A stretch of DNA of 5,852 bases, from the NCBI GenBank assembly GCA_012518475.1, contig JAAYSB010000208.1:1-5852 (forward strand), read 5' to 3'. The notes below the pieces were generated by a model. That model ran no database searches, was not told where the DNA came from, and saw only the letters and a list, made by a program, of their open reading frames with translations. Numbering within the stretch: position 1 is the first letter of the stretch; each line of letters opens with the position of its first letter. Made by a program: the position numbers and the translations under genes. Positions 1 to 5,568 of this stretch are shown here, in pieces. Source of the DNA: Intrasporangiaceae bacterium. GTDB lineage: Bacteria; Actinomycetota; Actinomycetes; Actinomycetales; Dermatophilaceae.

Positions 1-126
1 CATCCGGCGCAGCACTCCCCTCACGCGCAGCACGCTCATCCGGCGCAGCACTCCCCTCACGCGCAGCACGCTCATCCGGCGCAGCACTCCCCTCACGCGC
101 AGCACTCTCATCACTCGCAGCATTCT
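1..126 (-). repeat. In-frame 36-nt tandem repeat encoding a 12-residue linker unit
   Basis: Units at 1-36 and 37-72 are identical. The unit at 73-108 differs by one base (a Ser for an Arg), and 109-126 is a diverged half unit. The array probably continues past the left edge. Each unit encodes DERAAREGSAAP, itself two related hexamers of form (D/E)-x-x-A-A-x. The period is divisible by three, so gain or loss of units keeps frame. The array lies in the variable region expected between the DUF222 domain and a C-terminal HNH domain. The near-identity of the units suggests recent slippage or unequal exchange. Confidence 0.9.
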
Positions 127-1012
127 CGTCACGGGGGGCGTGGAAGTCGTGGGCCTCGTCGGTGCTCGACGTCGCAGCCGCGGCCTCGGCGAGCGCATCG
201 GCCGAGACAGTGACGTGCAGGACCGTCTCAACGGAGGCGTTGCCACTGATCAGATCGAGCACGGCGTGGGCTCGCGCCTGGTCAAGGGTGGGGTACGTGC
301 CGGCGGCCTTGTACTGCTGTGCCAGGGCAGTGACCGCCGCCCAGACCTCGGCGGACCGCTCGGAGGGGAAGACACCCTCCCAGGTGTCGGTCCCCGGCTC
401 GCCGGCCCGCCGACGCAGACCGACGTTGTTGCGCGCTGCGCGGATGCGCTCCTTGAGGAGCTCTGGGGCGAGCGCGAAGAGAATGTCCCTGGTCCGTCGC
501 CGGAGGGCCGGGCCGGACTTGGACGGCATCTCGTCCTCGAGCGCGGTCACCACTGCGCGCGCCAGATCGGGCGGCACCTCTGCCAGCTCACCCGCGATGC
601 ACCTGGCCTTGTAGTCATCCAGCCGCCCCGAGACCATGGCCTCGCGGATAGCAGGAACACGGACGACTCTCGTCACCGCCTGCTCGACCTGGTCCTGCGC
701 GAAGCGGGTCGTGACACCCTGTGCCGTGGCCGCCATCGCGGCTGCATCCAGGCTCACCGTCCCGAGCCCGTTGACCTGCTCGACGATCACCCCGTCCTCG
801 TTGACGACCTCGTCGATCGCTGCCAGCCGCACGAGCGCCACGTCGCGAGCCGAAGCGAGCACCGACATCGCCGTGGAGATCTCGGTCAAGACATCCATCC
901 ACTCACCGGCCGTCCGCTCCCCGGTCGGCACAGACGACACCTCGACGGCACCGCGGACCATGTCCACGATGCCATGCACCGAACCGGTGCTCGAGGCGGT
1001 CTTCAGCTCCAT
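1..1012 (-). CDS. DUF222 (13E12-type) protein, probable HNH endonuclease, C-terminus cut off by window edge
   Basis: Seen: an uninterrupted minus-strand frame gives 337 codons from ATG at 1012 to the left edge with no stop. It starts MELKTASSTGSVHGIVDMVR. A helical region spans about residues 35-200. Features typical of DUF222 follow: an AIREAMVSGRLDDYKARCIA segment near 121-140, LAPELLKERIRAARNNVGLRRR near 181-202, and PTLDQARAHAVLDLISGN followed by VLHVTVSADAL near 241-274. After residue 285 comes a repeated linker (DERAAREGSAAP). Family knowledge: DUF222 proteins are multi-copy in actinobacterial genomes and usually end in an HNH nuclease domain with paired Cys and His. That part is off the window, so nuclease activity is inferred. 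Their biological role is poorly known; some resemble mobile or intron-associated nucleases. Start choice is uncertain: no Shine-Dalgarno precedes 1012, the frame stays open upstream to a TAG at 1325-1327, and an in-frame GTG at 1150 has a good GGAGG. I kept 1012 because the upstream translation looks non-protein-like. Confidence 0.85.
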   Translation of the reverse strand, partial: MELKTASSTGSVHGIVDMVRGAVEVSSVPTGERTAGEWMDVLTEISTAMSVLASARDVALVRLAAIDEVVNEDGVIVEQVNGLGTVSLDAAAMAATAQGVTTRFAQDQVEQAVTRVVRVPAIREAMVSGRLDDYKARCIAGELAEVPPDLARAVVTALEDEMPSKSGPALRRRTRDILFALAPELLKERIRAARNNVGLRRRAGEPGTDTWEGVFPSERSAEVWAAVTALAQQYKAAGTYPTLDQARAHAVLDLISGNASVETVLHVTVSADALAEAAAATSSTDEAHDFHAPRDENAASDESAAREGSAAPDERAAREGSAAPDERAAREGSAAPD

Positions 1013-1030
1013 GAACAGAGTCAACCAGGG

Positions 1031-1045
1031 AGGTCTGACAGACCT
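1031..1045. promoter_or_regulatory. 15-bp perfect palindrome upstream of the DUF222 start, possible operator or RNA hairpin
   Basis: The sequence AGGTCTGACAGACCT has two perfect 7-bp arms around one central A. Its near edge is 18 bases upstream of the ATG at 1012. The size and symmetry fit a binding site for a dimeric repressor. Transcribed, it could also form a 5-bp stem with a 5-nt loop just ahead of the start codon. No specific regulator family can be assigned from the sequence alone. If translation starts at 1150 it would be coding instead. Confidence 0.4.
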
Positions 1046-1051
1046 TCGCGA

Positions 1052-1142
1052 GCAGATCGCGACGCAGATCCGGACGCAGATCGCGACGCAGATCCGGACG
1101 CGGATCCGGACAGATCCGGACAGCTCCGGACAGCTCCGCGAC
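1052..1142. repeat. Short-period tandem repeat (12-nt units, then 10/11-nt units)
   Basis: Units on the plus strand: GCAGATCGCGAC (1052-1063), GCAGATCCGGAC (1064-1075), the same pair again (1076-1087 and 1088-1099), GCGGATCCGGAC (1100-1111), then AGATCCGGAC (1112-1121), AGCTCCGGAC (1122-1131) and AGCTCCGCGAC (1132-1142). The first four units form a perfect 24-bp duplication. Most units contain the palindromes GATC and TCCGGA, so the single strand can fold in many registers. The change from a 12-nt to a 10-nt period breaks the codon phase, which argues for a non-coding origin. Confidence 0.85.
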
Positions 1143-1149
1143 CGTCTCA

Positions 1150-1183
1150 CCGCATACCTCCGCCGGGCGAATCGTGTATGCGG
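1150..1183. promoter_or_regulatory. 8-bp inverted repeat with 18-bp spacer, possible regulator site
   Basis: CCGCATAC (1150-1157) is the exact reverse complement of GTATGCGG (1176-1183). The centres of the arms are 26 bp apart, between two and three helical turns, so two dimers or a looped dimer are possible. On the minus strand the interval contains GGAGG followed six bases later by an in-frame GTG at 1150, so the dyad also surrounds a possible translation start. The function is inference only. Confidence 0.3.
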
Positions 1184-1302
1184 CGCTCCCCTCAGCGAGA
1201 CACGAAACCGAGCGACCAGCGGCCATCGGCTCCCTCCCGGACAGCGACCTTTCCGGTCGCCGACATCCCAAGGCTGAGGGTGTCCACCTGTCGCGCAGAG
1301 CG

Positions 1303-1331
1303 TCGACAACATCTGCCGATCCGTCTAGTCT
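1303..1331 (+). promoter_or_regulatory. Candidate promoter for the mycoredoxin-regulator pair
   Basis: A -35-like TCGACA (1303-1308; five of six matches to TTGACA) and a -10-like TAGTCT (1326-1331; fits the actinobacterial TANNNT pattern) are separated by 17 bp. Transcription would start near 1338, leaving a leader of about 40 nt to the GTG at 1378. A small inverted repeat, TCAG-GTT-CTGA (1331-1341), lies at the expected start point. The match is modest and was found by eye. Confidence 0.35.
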
Positions 1332-1367
1332 CAGGTTCTGAATGGGCACGCCTAGTACACCGACGTC

Positions 1368-1373
1368 AGGAGG
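1368..1373 (+). promoter_or_regulatory. Ribosome binding site that sets the mycoredoxin start
   Basis: A full AGGAGG ends four bases before the GTG at 1378. It lies downstream of the upstream ATG at 1342, which has no comparable site. It is too far (19 bases) from the next ATG at 1393. It therefore favours the GTG start. Confidence 0.7.
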
Positions 1374-1377
1374 ACCC

Positions 1378-1623
1378 GTGCAGCCCCCGGTGATGTTCTC
1401 GGCCACGTGGTGCGGGCACTGCACGCGGCTCAAGCAGCAGCTGAAGCGCCTCGACGTGCCGTTCGAGGTCATCGACGTCGACGAGCAGCCCGAGCACCTG
1501 CCGGCCCTCGCCGAGGCGAACAACGGCTCCTGGCTCATCCCGACCGTGCGGTTCGCCGACGGCACCGTCATGGTCAACCCGAGCGCCGCGGAGGTGGCCA
1601 CGCACTATGCTGCCCAGTCCTGA
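1378..1623 (+). CDS. Mycoredoxin-like glutaredoxin-family protein (81 aa)
   Basis: A small cytosolic thioredoxin-fold oxidoreductase. Seen: N-terminal strand VMFSATWCGHC with the redox pair Cys12 and Cys15, the helix TRLKQQLKRLDVPFEVIDVD, the cis-proline loop WLIPTV (Pro55), and the C-terminal FADGTVMVNPSAAEV that marks the actinobacterial glutaredoxin-like family. At 81 residues it has the family's usual length. Family knowledge: mycoredoxin-1 reduces mixed disulfides between proteins and mycothiol, using mycothiol and its reductase. Here the motif is CGHC rather than the commoner CGYC. The start is the GTG at 1378, with AGGAGG in front; the in-frame ATG at 1342 would add 12 residues of Gly/Pro/Ser/Thr-rich sequence that the fold does not need. 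Its last 17 bases overlap the next gene, so the two are probably co-transcribed. Function by family is confident; targets are unknown. Confidence 0.88.
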   Translation: MQPPVMFSATWCGHCTRLKQQLKRLDVPFEVIDVDEQPEHLPALAEANNGSWLIPTVRFADGTVMVNPSAAEVATHYAAQS

Positions 1624-2182
1624 ACAGGCCCCCCTGCCTGGCGAGAGCGCGCGGGACTCCGTCGCCGAGAACCTTCGCAGACACCGGCTGCGCCGCGCCC
1701 TGAGTATGCGTGAGCTGGCCGATCGTGCCGGCTCGTCCAAGGGTCTGCTGAGTCAGATCGAGCGAGGCGTGGCCAACCCGACCCTCGACGTCCTCAGTCG
1801 CCTGGCCGAGGCTCTCGACATCACCGTCTCGGACCTCATCCGTCCGGTCCTGCTCCGACCCGAGGTCGTGCGCGCGGAGTCGGCACCGGCGAGAGGAGAG
1901 ATCGCGGTGCGCACCCTGTTCACGACGATGGAGCGGCGCCGCACCGAGCTCAGCGAGGCTCACCTGGCACCGGACGTGCGAAGCGCGAACACTGCCCACG
2001 GCCGGGGCGCGGTCGAGCTCGCCTATGTCGTCGACGGTTCGGTCCAGGTGGAGTCACAGGGGTGGCAGGTCGACCTGGGCAAGGGTGATGCTCTGCAGTT
2101 CTCCGCGGAGCACGCCCACACGTACGTCGCCGGACCGTCGGGGGCTGTGCTCCTCACCCAGGTGGGGTTCGTCGACGATTGA
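1607..2182 (+). CDS. XRE-family transcriptional regulator with C-terminal cupin domain (191 aa)
   Basis: A DNA-binding regulator with a ligand-sensing barrel. Seen: a helix-turn-helix at about residues 20-75 (VAENLRRHRLRRALSMRELA, then SSKGLLSQIERGVANPTLDV with the recognition helix near 43-54), a linker, and a cupin_2-like domain at about 118-188 (AHGRGAVELAYVVDGSVQV and GKGDALQFSAEHAHTY). The cupin has His131, Glu137, His169 and His171 but not the full HxH...E...H metal signature, so a metal site is doubtful. Length and architecture match the widespread XRE-cupin group that includes SutR/YdcN and PuuR. Ligands in that group vary (amino acids, polyamines, sulfur compounds) and cannot be read here. 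The ATG at 1607 lies inside the mycoredoxin gene (17-nt overlap, different frame) with GGAGG 12 bases upstream, which suggests translational coupling. Its 3' end overlaps the convergent ATPase gene by 29 bp. It may control that operon or its own promoter. Confidence 0.9.
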   Translation: MLPSPEQAPLPGESARDSVAENLRRHRLRRALSMRELADRAGSSKGLLSQIERGVANPTLDVLSRLAEALDITVSDLIRPVLLRPEVVRAESAPARGEIAVRTLFTTMERRRTELSEAHLAPDVRSANTAHGRGAVELAYVVDGSVQVESQGWQVDLGKGDALQFSAEHAHTYVAGPSGAVLLTQVGFVDD

Positions 2183-3767
2183 GCCAGGAGGGGTCCTCTC
2201 GCGGGACGGCTTGAAGCAGCTGCCGCGTGTAGGCATCCTCCGGCATCGTCAGCACCCGGTCAGTGGGCCCGGACTCGACGCACCGCCCGCCCTGCATCAC
2301 ATAGAGCCGGTCCGTGATCTCCCGCACCACCGCCAGGTCGTGGGTGACGAACAGCAGCGCCATGCCCAGGTCGGTCCGCAGCTCGCGAAGGAGCTCGAGG
2401 ATCTGTGCCTGCACCGACACGTCCAGGGCCGACACCGCCTCGTCACAGATGAGCAGCCGCGGCTGTGCCGCGAGAGCACGCGCGATCGCCACCCGTTGGC
2501 GTTGGCCACCTGAGAGGGCGGCCGGTCTGCGTTGGGCGTATGCGGTGGGCAGGCCGACGCGTTCGAGCAGGGCTTCGGCGTCGGGTCGCCGACTCGGCTT
2601 CCCGAACGCGTGGAGGATCTCGGAGAGCGTCGCACCGATCGAACGCATGGGGTTCAGGCTCGAGTACGGGTCCTGGAAGACCATCTGCACGTCACCGCGT
2701 AGTCGTCGGCGGTCGGCGCCGCTCAGTGACGCCCACGAGTCGAACTCCTTGCCGGCGAACTCGATCGACCCGGCGGTCGGGGTCTCCAGGCCGACCACGC
2801 AGCGGGCCAGTGTCGTCTTGCCGGAGCCGGACTCGCCGACCACCCCGACGGCTTCGCCCTCGTGCACCGTGATCGAGACCGAGTCCAGCGCTGGTGAGGC
2901 GGATCCGGGGAAGGTCTTCGACAGGTCGACGGTCCGCAGCAGTGCCGGCGCAGCGTCATGGACAGCGGCCCCCGGCCAGGGTGGGAGCGGCTTGTCCAAC
3001 GAGGGCTCCGCGTCGAGGAGTCGCTTGGTGTACTCCTCACGCGGATTGGCGCGGATCTCCTGCGTCGGCCCGGACTCGACGACCCGTCCGTCCTTGAGGA
3101 CGAGGACGCGCTCGCACATGGAGAAGGCGACGCGCAGGTCGTGAGTGATGAGGATGAAGCCCATCCCGCGGTCGGCCTGCACGCGGCGGATGAGTCGGAG
3201 CACCTCGCGCTGGGTGGTGACGTCGAGAGCGGTCGTGGGCTCATCGGCGATGAGCAGGACCGGATCACGGACGAGGGCGGCGGCCACGCCGACGCGCTGA
3301 CGCATACCCCCGGAGAGCTGGAACGGGAACTGGCCGGCGACCTTCGCGTCGAGGCCGACCTCGGCGAGGCGCCGCTCGACCTCCTGTGAGCGGGCGGCCG
3401 GGTTGCGCCGGACCGCAGAGGGCAGGGCGTCGGCCAGCTGCGGGCCCACCCGTCGGAGCGGGTTGAGGAGGGTGAACGGGTCCTGCATGAGGAGGGCGAC
3501 GCGCTCGCCACGCAGGGGCTTGGTCTTCGCGGGGTCGCCGTCGACGGTCACCCCGTCGACGATGATCGATCCGGTTGCGGTGAGTCCGGCGGGGAGGAGG
3601 CCCAGGATGCTGCGGGCGGTGAGGGTCTTGCCGGAGCCGGACTCCCCCACGAGCGCGACGGACTCCCCGGGGCCGACGGCGAGGTCGACGTCCGAGAGCA
3701 GGGTGACGGTCTCGCCGTCCCGTGAGCGGGTGACGCCGAGACCGCGGACCTCGAGCAGCGCCCTCAT
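2154..3767 (-). CDS. Peptide-type ABC transporter, two ATPase domains in one chain (DppD-DppF-like fusion, 537 aa)
   Basis: The motor subunit of a peptide/nickel-family importer, on the cytoplasmic face of the membrane. Seen, domain 1: Walker A GESGSGKT (41-48), Q-loop Gln95, signature LSGGM (151-155), Walker B LLIADEP (171-177), switch His209. Domain 2: Walker A GESGSGKT (311-318), Q-loop Gln365, signature LSGGQ (418-422), Walker B LLICDEA (438-444), switch His476. Both sites look catalytically intact. Each domain ends with a short YT-x-x-LL stretch of the oligopeptide C-terminal type (246-251, 513-518), but no Cys-rich extension follows. A Pro-rich linker near 260-275 joins the halves. Family knowledge: OppD/DppD and OppF/DppF are usually separate genes, though fusions occur, especially in actinobacteria. 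The start ATG overlaps the upstream permease stop (ATGA), with a weak GGGGA eight bases ahead. It is the last gene of the operon and its stop lies inside the convergent regulator gene. Confidence 0.93.
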   Translation of the reverse strand: MRALLEVRGLGVTRSRDGETVTLLSDVDLAVGPGESVALVGESGSGKTLTARSILGLLPAGLTATGSIIVDGVTVDGDPAKTKPLRGERVALLMQDPFTLLNPLRRVGPQLADALPSAVRRNPAARSQEVERRLAEVGLDAKVAGQFPFQLSGGMRQRVGVAAALVRDPVLLIADEPTTALDVTTQREVLRLIRRVQADRGMGFILITHDLRVAFSMCERVLVLKDGRVVESGPTQEIRANPREEYTKRLLDAEPSLDKPLPPWPGAAVHDAAPALLRTVDLSKTFPGSASPALDSVSITVHEGEAVGVVGESGSGKTTLARCVVGLETPTAGSIEFAGKEFDSWASLSGADRRRLRGDVQMVFQDPYSSLNPMRSIGATLSEILHAFGKPSRRPDAEALLERVGLPTAYAQRRPAALSGGQRQRVAIARALAAQPRLLICDEAVSALDVSVQAQILELLRELRTDLGMALLFVTHDLAVVREITDRLYVMQGGRCVESGPTDRVLTMPEDAYTRQLLQAVPREDPSWLNRRRTPPG

Positions 3768-4618
3768 CGGCTCTGTCCCCGCTCGTCGAGGCGCTGGTGG
3801 ATCCAGTCGCCGACGATGCTCACCGAGGCTGCGGTGAGGATGATCGCCAGACCCGGTGCGGTCGCTGCCCAGGGGTTCGAGGCGAGATAGGTGCGGTTCT
3901 CGGCCAGGGTCCGGCCCCAGTCCGCGGAGCCCGGCTCGACACCCATGCCGAGGAACGACAGGGACGAGAGAGCGACGAGGGCGAACGCGAAGTTGAGGAA
4001 GGCGTTCCCGACGACGACCGGGGCGATGTTCGGCCAGATGTGGCGCAGCACGATGCGTGGGGCAGAGAGGTTGGAGAGGGTGGCTGCCTCGACGTACGGG
4101 CGCCGGCGTTGCTCGAACACGGCGGCGCGCACGACGCGGGTGTCACCGGGGCTGAAGAGGAACACCATGACGATGATCGCCAGGACGAAACCGCCGCCGA
4201 GGATGCCGGTGACGACGATCGCGACAAGGAGTGCGGGGAGGGAGAACATGAGGTCGGCCCAGCGCATCGCGACGAGGTCGATCCACCCTCCCCGCCATCC
4301 CGCGGGGAGCCCGACGAGGTGTCCGATGAGCATGGAGCCGAGGGCGACGAGGACTGCGCCGACGATGGCGGGGCGGGCGCCGACGACGAGGAGCTGGAGG
4401 ACGTCTCGGCCGAGGTCGTCCGTGCCGAGCCAGTGCTCCGAGCCGGGTCCGGTCAGGCCGGTCATGAGGTCCTGGGCCTGCGCGTTCGGCAGGAGCATCG
4501 GGCCGAAGGCTGCCGCGAGTGCGGCCAGCGTCGTGATGACGAGGGCGAGGACGACGAGGAGCCCCGGCCAGCGGCGGCGGGACCGGGCGAGCTGGGGGCG
4601 TGCCTCGACGACGCTCAT
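3764..4618 (-). CDS. ABC transporter permease, DppC/OppC-like (284 aa)
   Basis: One of the two membrane subunits of the peptide-type importer. Seen: a short cytoplasmic N-terminus with basic residues, a first membrane segment at about 18-40, then the family motif HWLGTDDLGRDV (62-73) in an extracytoplasmic loop. Further hydrophobic segments lie at about 84-106, 113-140, 143-157, 200-222 and 253-274. The coupling loop is YVEAATLSNLSAPRIVLRHI (175-194) followed by WPN; it keeps EAA and the final Pro-Asn but has Asn where the family normally has Gly. The downstream LSFLGMGVEPGSADWG (220-235) is also characteristic. Length is normal for DppC. The ATG at 4618 has GGAGG six bases upstream (4625-4629) and overlaps the preceding permease stop by the ATGA arrangement. 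Substrate class (peptide, nickel or other small solute) cannot be fixed from the permease. Confidence 0.92.
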   Translation of the reverse strand: MSVVEARPQLARSRRRWPGLLVVLALVITTLAALAAAFGPMLLPNAQAQDLMTGLTGPGSEHWLGTDDLGRDVLQLLVVGARPAIVGAVLVALGSMLIGHLVGLPAGWRGGWIDLVAMRWADLMFSLPALLVAIVVTGILGGGFVLAIIVMVFLFSPGDTRVVRAAVFEQRRRPYVEAATLSNLSAPRIVLRHIWPNIAPVVVGNAFLNFAFALVALSSLSFLGMGVEPGSADWGRTLAENRTYLASNPWAATAPGLAIILTAASVSIVGDWIHQRLDERGQSR

Positions 4619-5568
4619 GCCCGTCCTCCGGTGCGCAGGCGCGGGTCGGCGATGAGGTAGGAGGCGTCGACGAGGATGTTGATCGCCGCGATCGCGACGG
4701 TGAGGAGGAGGGCGATCGCCTGCACCACGGGCACGTCCTTGAACGTCACCGAGTCGACGAGGAGGGAGCCCAGTCCGGGAAGGGCGAAGACGACCTCGAC
4801 GAGAACGGTGGCGACGAGCGTCGAGGTGAGGATCAGACCGGCTGCGGTGAGGACGGGAACGAGGGAGTTGCGGACGGCATACCCGAGTACCTGTCGGTCA
4901 CTCAGGCCGCGGGCGCGGGCGAAGGTGACGTAGTCCTGGCCGAGCTCGCGCACGAGGGAGGAGCGGGTGAAGCGGACGAGGAGGCCGGCGCCGGCGAGAC
5001 CGAGGGCGACGGCCGGCAGCGTGAGGTGCCAGAGGGAGTCGAGGAAGCCCTCGCCGCTGCCATAGACGGGGAACCAGTCGAGGCGGACGGCGAAGACCAT
5101 GAGCAGGAGCAGGCCGAGTGCGAACGGCGGGGCGCTGAGGCCGGCCACGCTGCCCGCGACGACGAGCCGGTCGAGCAGCCGGCCGCGGCGGACCGCAGCG
5201 AGGATGCCGAGGGGGACGCCGACGAGGACGGCGAGCAGTCCGCCGTAGAGGGTGACTGCGAGCGTCAGCGGCAGCCGGTTCCCCACCATCGAGACCACGT
5301 CACCGCCGGTGCGGATCGAGGTGCCGAGATCGCCGCGGATCGCGTCGCCGAACCAGCGCAGGTACTGGGTGAGGAGGGGGTCGTCGAGGTGGTACTGCGC
5401 GCGGACGGCAGCCCGGGTCGCGTCGGTGACGGGGCGGTTGCCGAGGAGGGTCTGCTCGACCGATCCCGGGGAGAGATAGACGAGCGAGAAGATGCCGATC
5501 GACAGGATGAGGACGACGACGACGGTGCCGGCGAGGCGGACGAGGAGGAACCTGCCCCACTCCCTCAT
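4615..5568 (-). CDS. ABC transporter permease, DppB/OppB-like (317 aa)
   Basis: The partner membrane subunit, expected to pair with the DppC-like permease. Seen: membrane segments at about 10-31, 100-125, 133-160, 178-197, 240-262 and 283-306. The N-terminal loop (residues 32-90) between the first two segments contains VRAQYHLDDPLLTQYLRWFG and GDLGTSI, which are hallmarks of the DppB family. The coupling loop is DYVTFARARGLSDRQVLGYA then VRNSLVP (212-238) and retains Gly221. FALPGLGSLLVDSV (261-274) and the C-terminal DASYLIADPRLR (301-312) are also typical. Length is usual for the family. Start: ATG at 5568 with GGAG seven bases upstream. The start overlaps the stop of the hydrolase gene by ATGA. 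Together with its neighbours it completes the transmembrane core of the importer. Confidence 0.93.
   Translation of the reverse strand: MREWGRFLLVRLAGTVVVVLILSIGIFSLVYLSPGSVEQTLLGNRPVTDATRAAVRAQYHLDDPLLTQYLRWFGDAIRGDLGTSIRTGGDVVSMVGNRLPLTLAVTLYGGLLAVLVGVPLGILAAVRRGRLLDRLVVAGSVAGLSAPPFALGLLLLMVFAVRLDWFPVYGSGEGFLDSLWHLTLPAVALGLAGAGLLVRFTRSSLVRELGQDYVTFARARGLSDRQVLGYAVRNSLVPVLTAAGLILTSTLVATVLVEVVFALPGLGSLLVDSVTFKDVPVVQAIALLLTVAIAAINILVDASYLIADPRLRTGGRA

Larger units (their letters stand above)
1013..1377. other. Divergent intergenic region, no protein gene supported
   Basis: These 365 bases separate the leftward DUF222 gene from the rightward mycoredoxin gene. They hold a 15-bp palindrome (1031-1045), a short-period tandem repeat (1052-1142), an 8-bp dyad (1150-1157 with 1176-1183), a hairpin-like inverted repeat GCGACC-TTTCC-GGTCGC (1244-1260), two copies of CTAG (1325-1328 and 1352-1355), and a candidate rightward promoter (1303-1331). 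I found no good sigma-70-like promoter reading leftward. The part from 1013 to 1150 might instead be coding if the DUF222 gene starts at the GTG at 1150. Confidence 0.7.

Noticed and set aside
1..126. 36-nt direct repeats, the length of many CRISPR repeats
   Set aside because: The units are directly adjacent with no spacers and lie in frame within the DUF222 coding sequence.
1342..1377. ATG at 1342 as the mycoredoxin start
   Set aside because: It lies upstream of the AGGAGG at 1368-1373 and adds a Gly/Pro/Ser/Thr-rich 12-residue leader outside the thioredoxin fold. The GTG at 1378 is better placed.
140..1393. Long plus-strand open frame opposite the DUF222 gene
   Set aside because: Its translation is Arg/His/Asp-rich low-complexity sequence without a recognisable domain, while the opposite strand gives a clear DUF222 protein. 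It is a GC-bias shadow.
903..1601. Minus-strand open frame of 232 codons across the intergenic region and mycoredoxin gene
   Set aside because: It is antisense to the mycoredoxin gene and out of frame with the DUF222 gene, crosses the tandem repeat, and shows no domain.
2186..2217. Possible hairpin GTCC-TCTCGCG-GGAC and AGGA-GGGG-TCCT after the regulator stop
   Set aside because: Stems of only four base pairs, no U-tract, and the bases are coding for the C-terminus of the ATPase. Not supported as a terminator.
3797..4660. Plus-strand open frame encoding a very acidic Gly/Glu/Asp-rich protein
   Set aside because: It is antisense to the DppC-like permease; hydrophobic codons read backwards give acidic residues. 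No independent evidence for a gene.
5505..5530. Run of GAC/GAG triplets on the plus strand
   Set aside because: It is the reverse complement of Val/Leu codons in the first membrane segment of the DppB-like permease, so it needs no other explanation.
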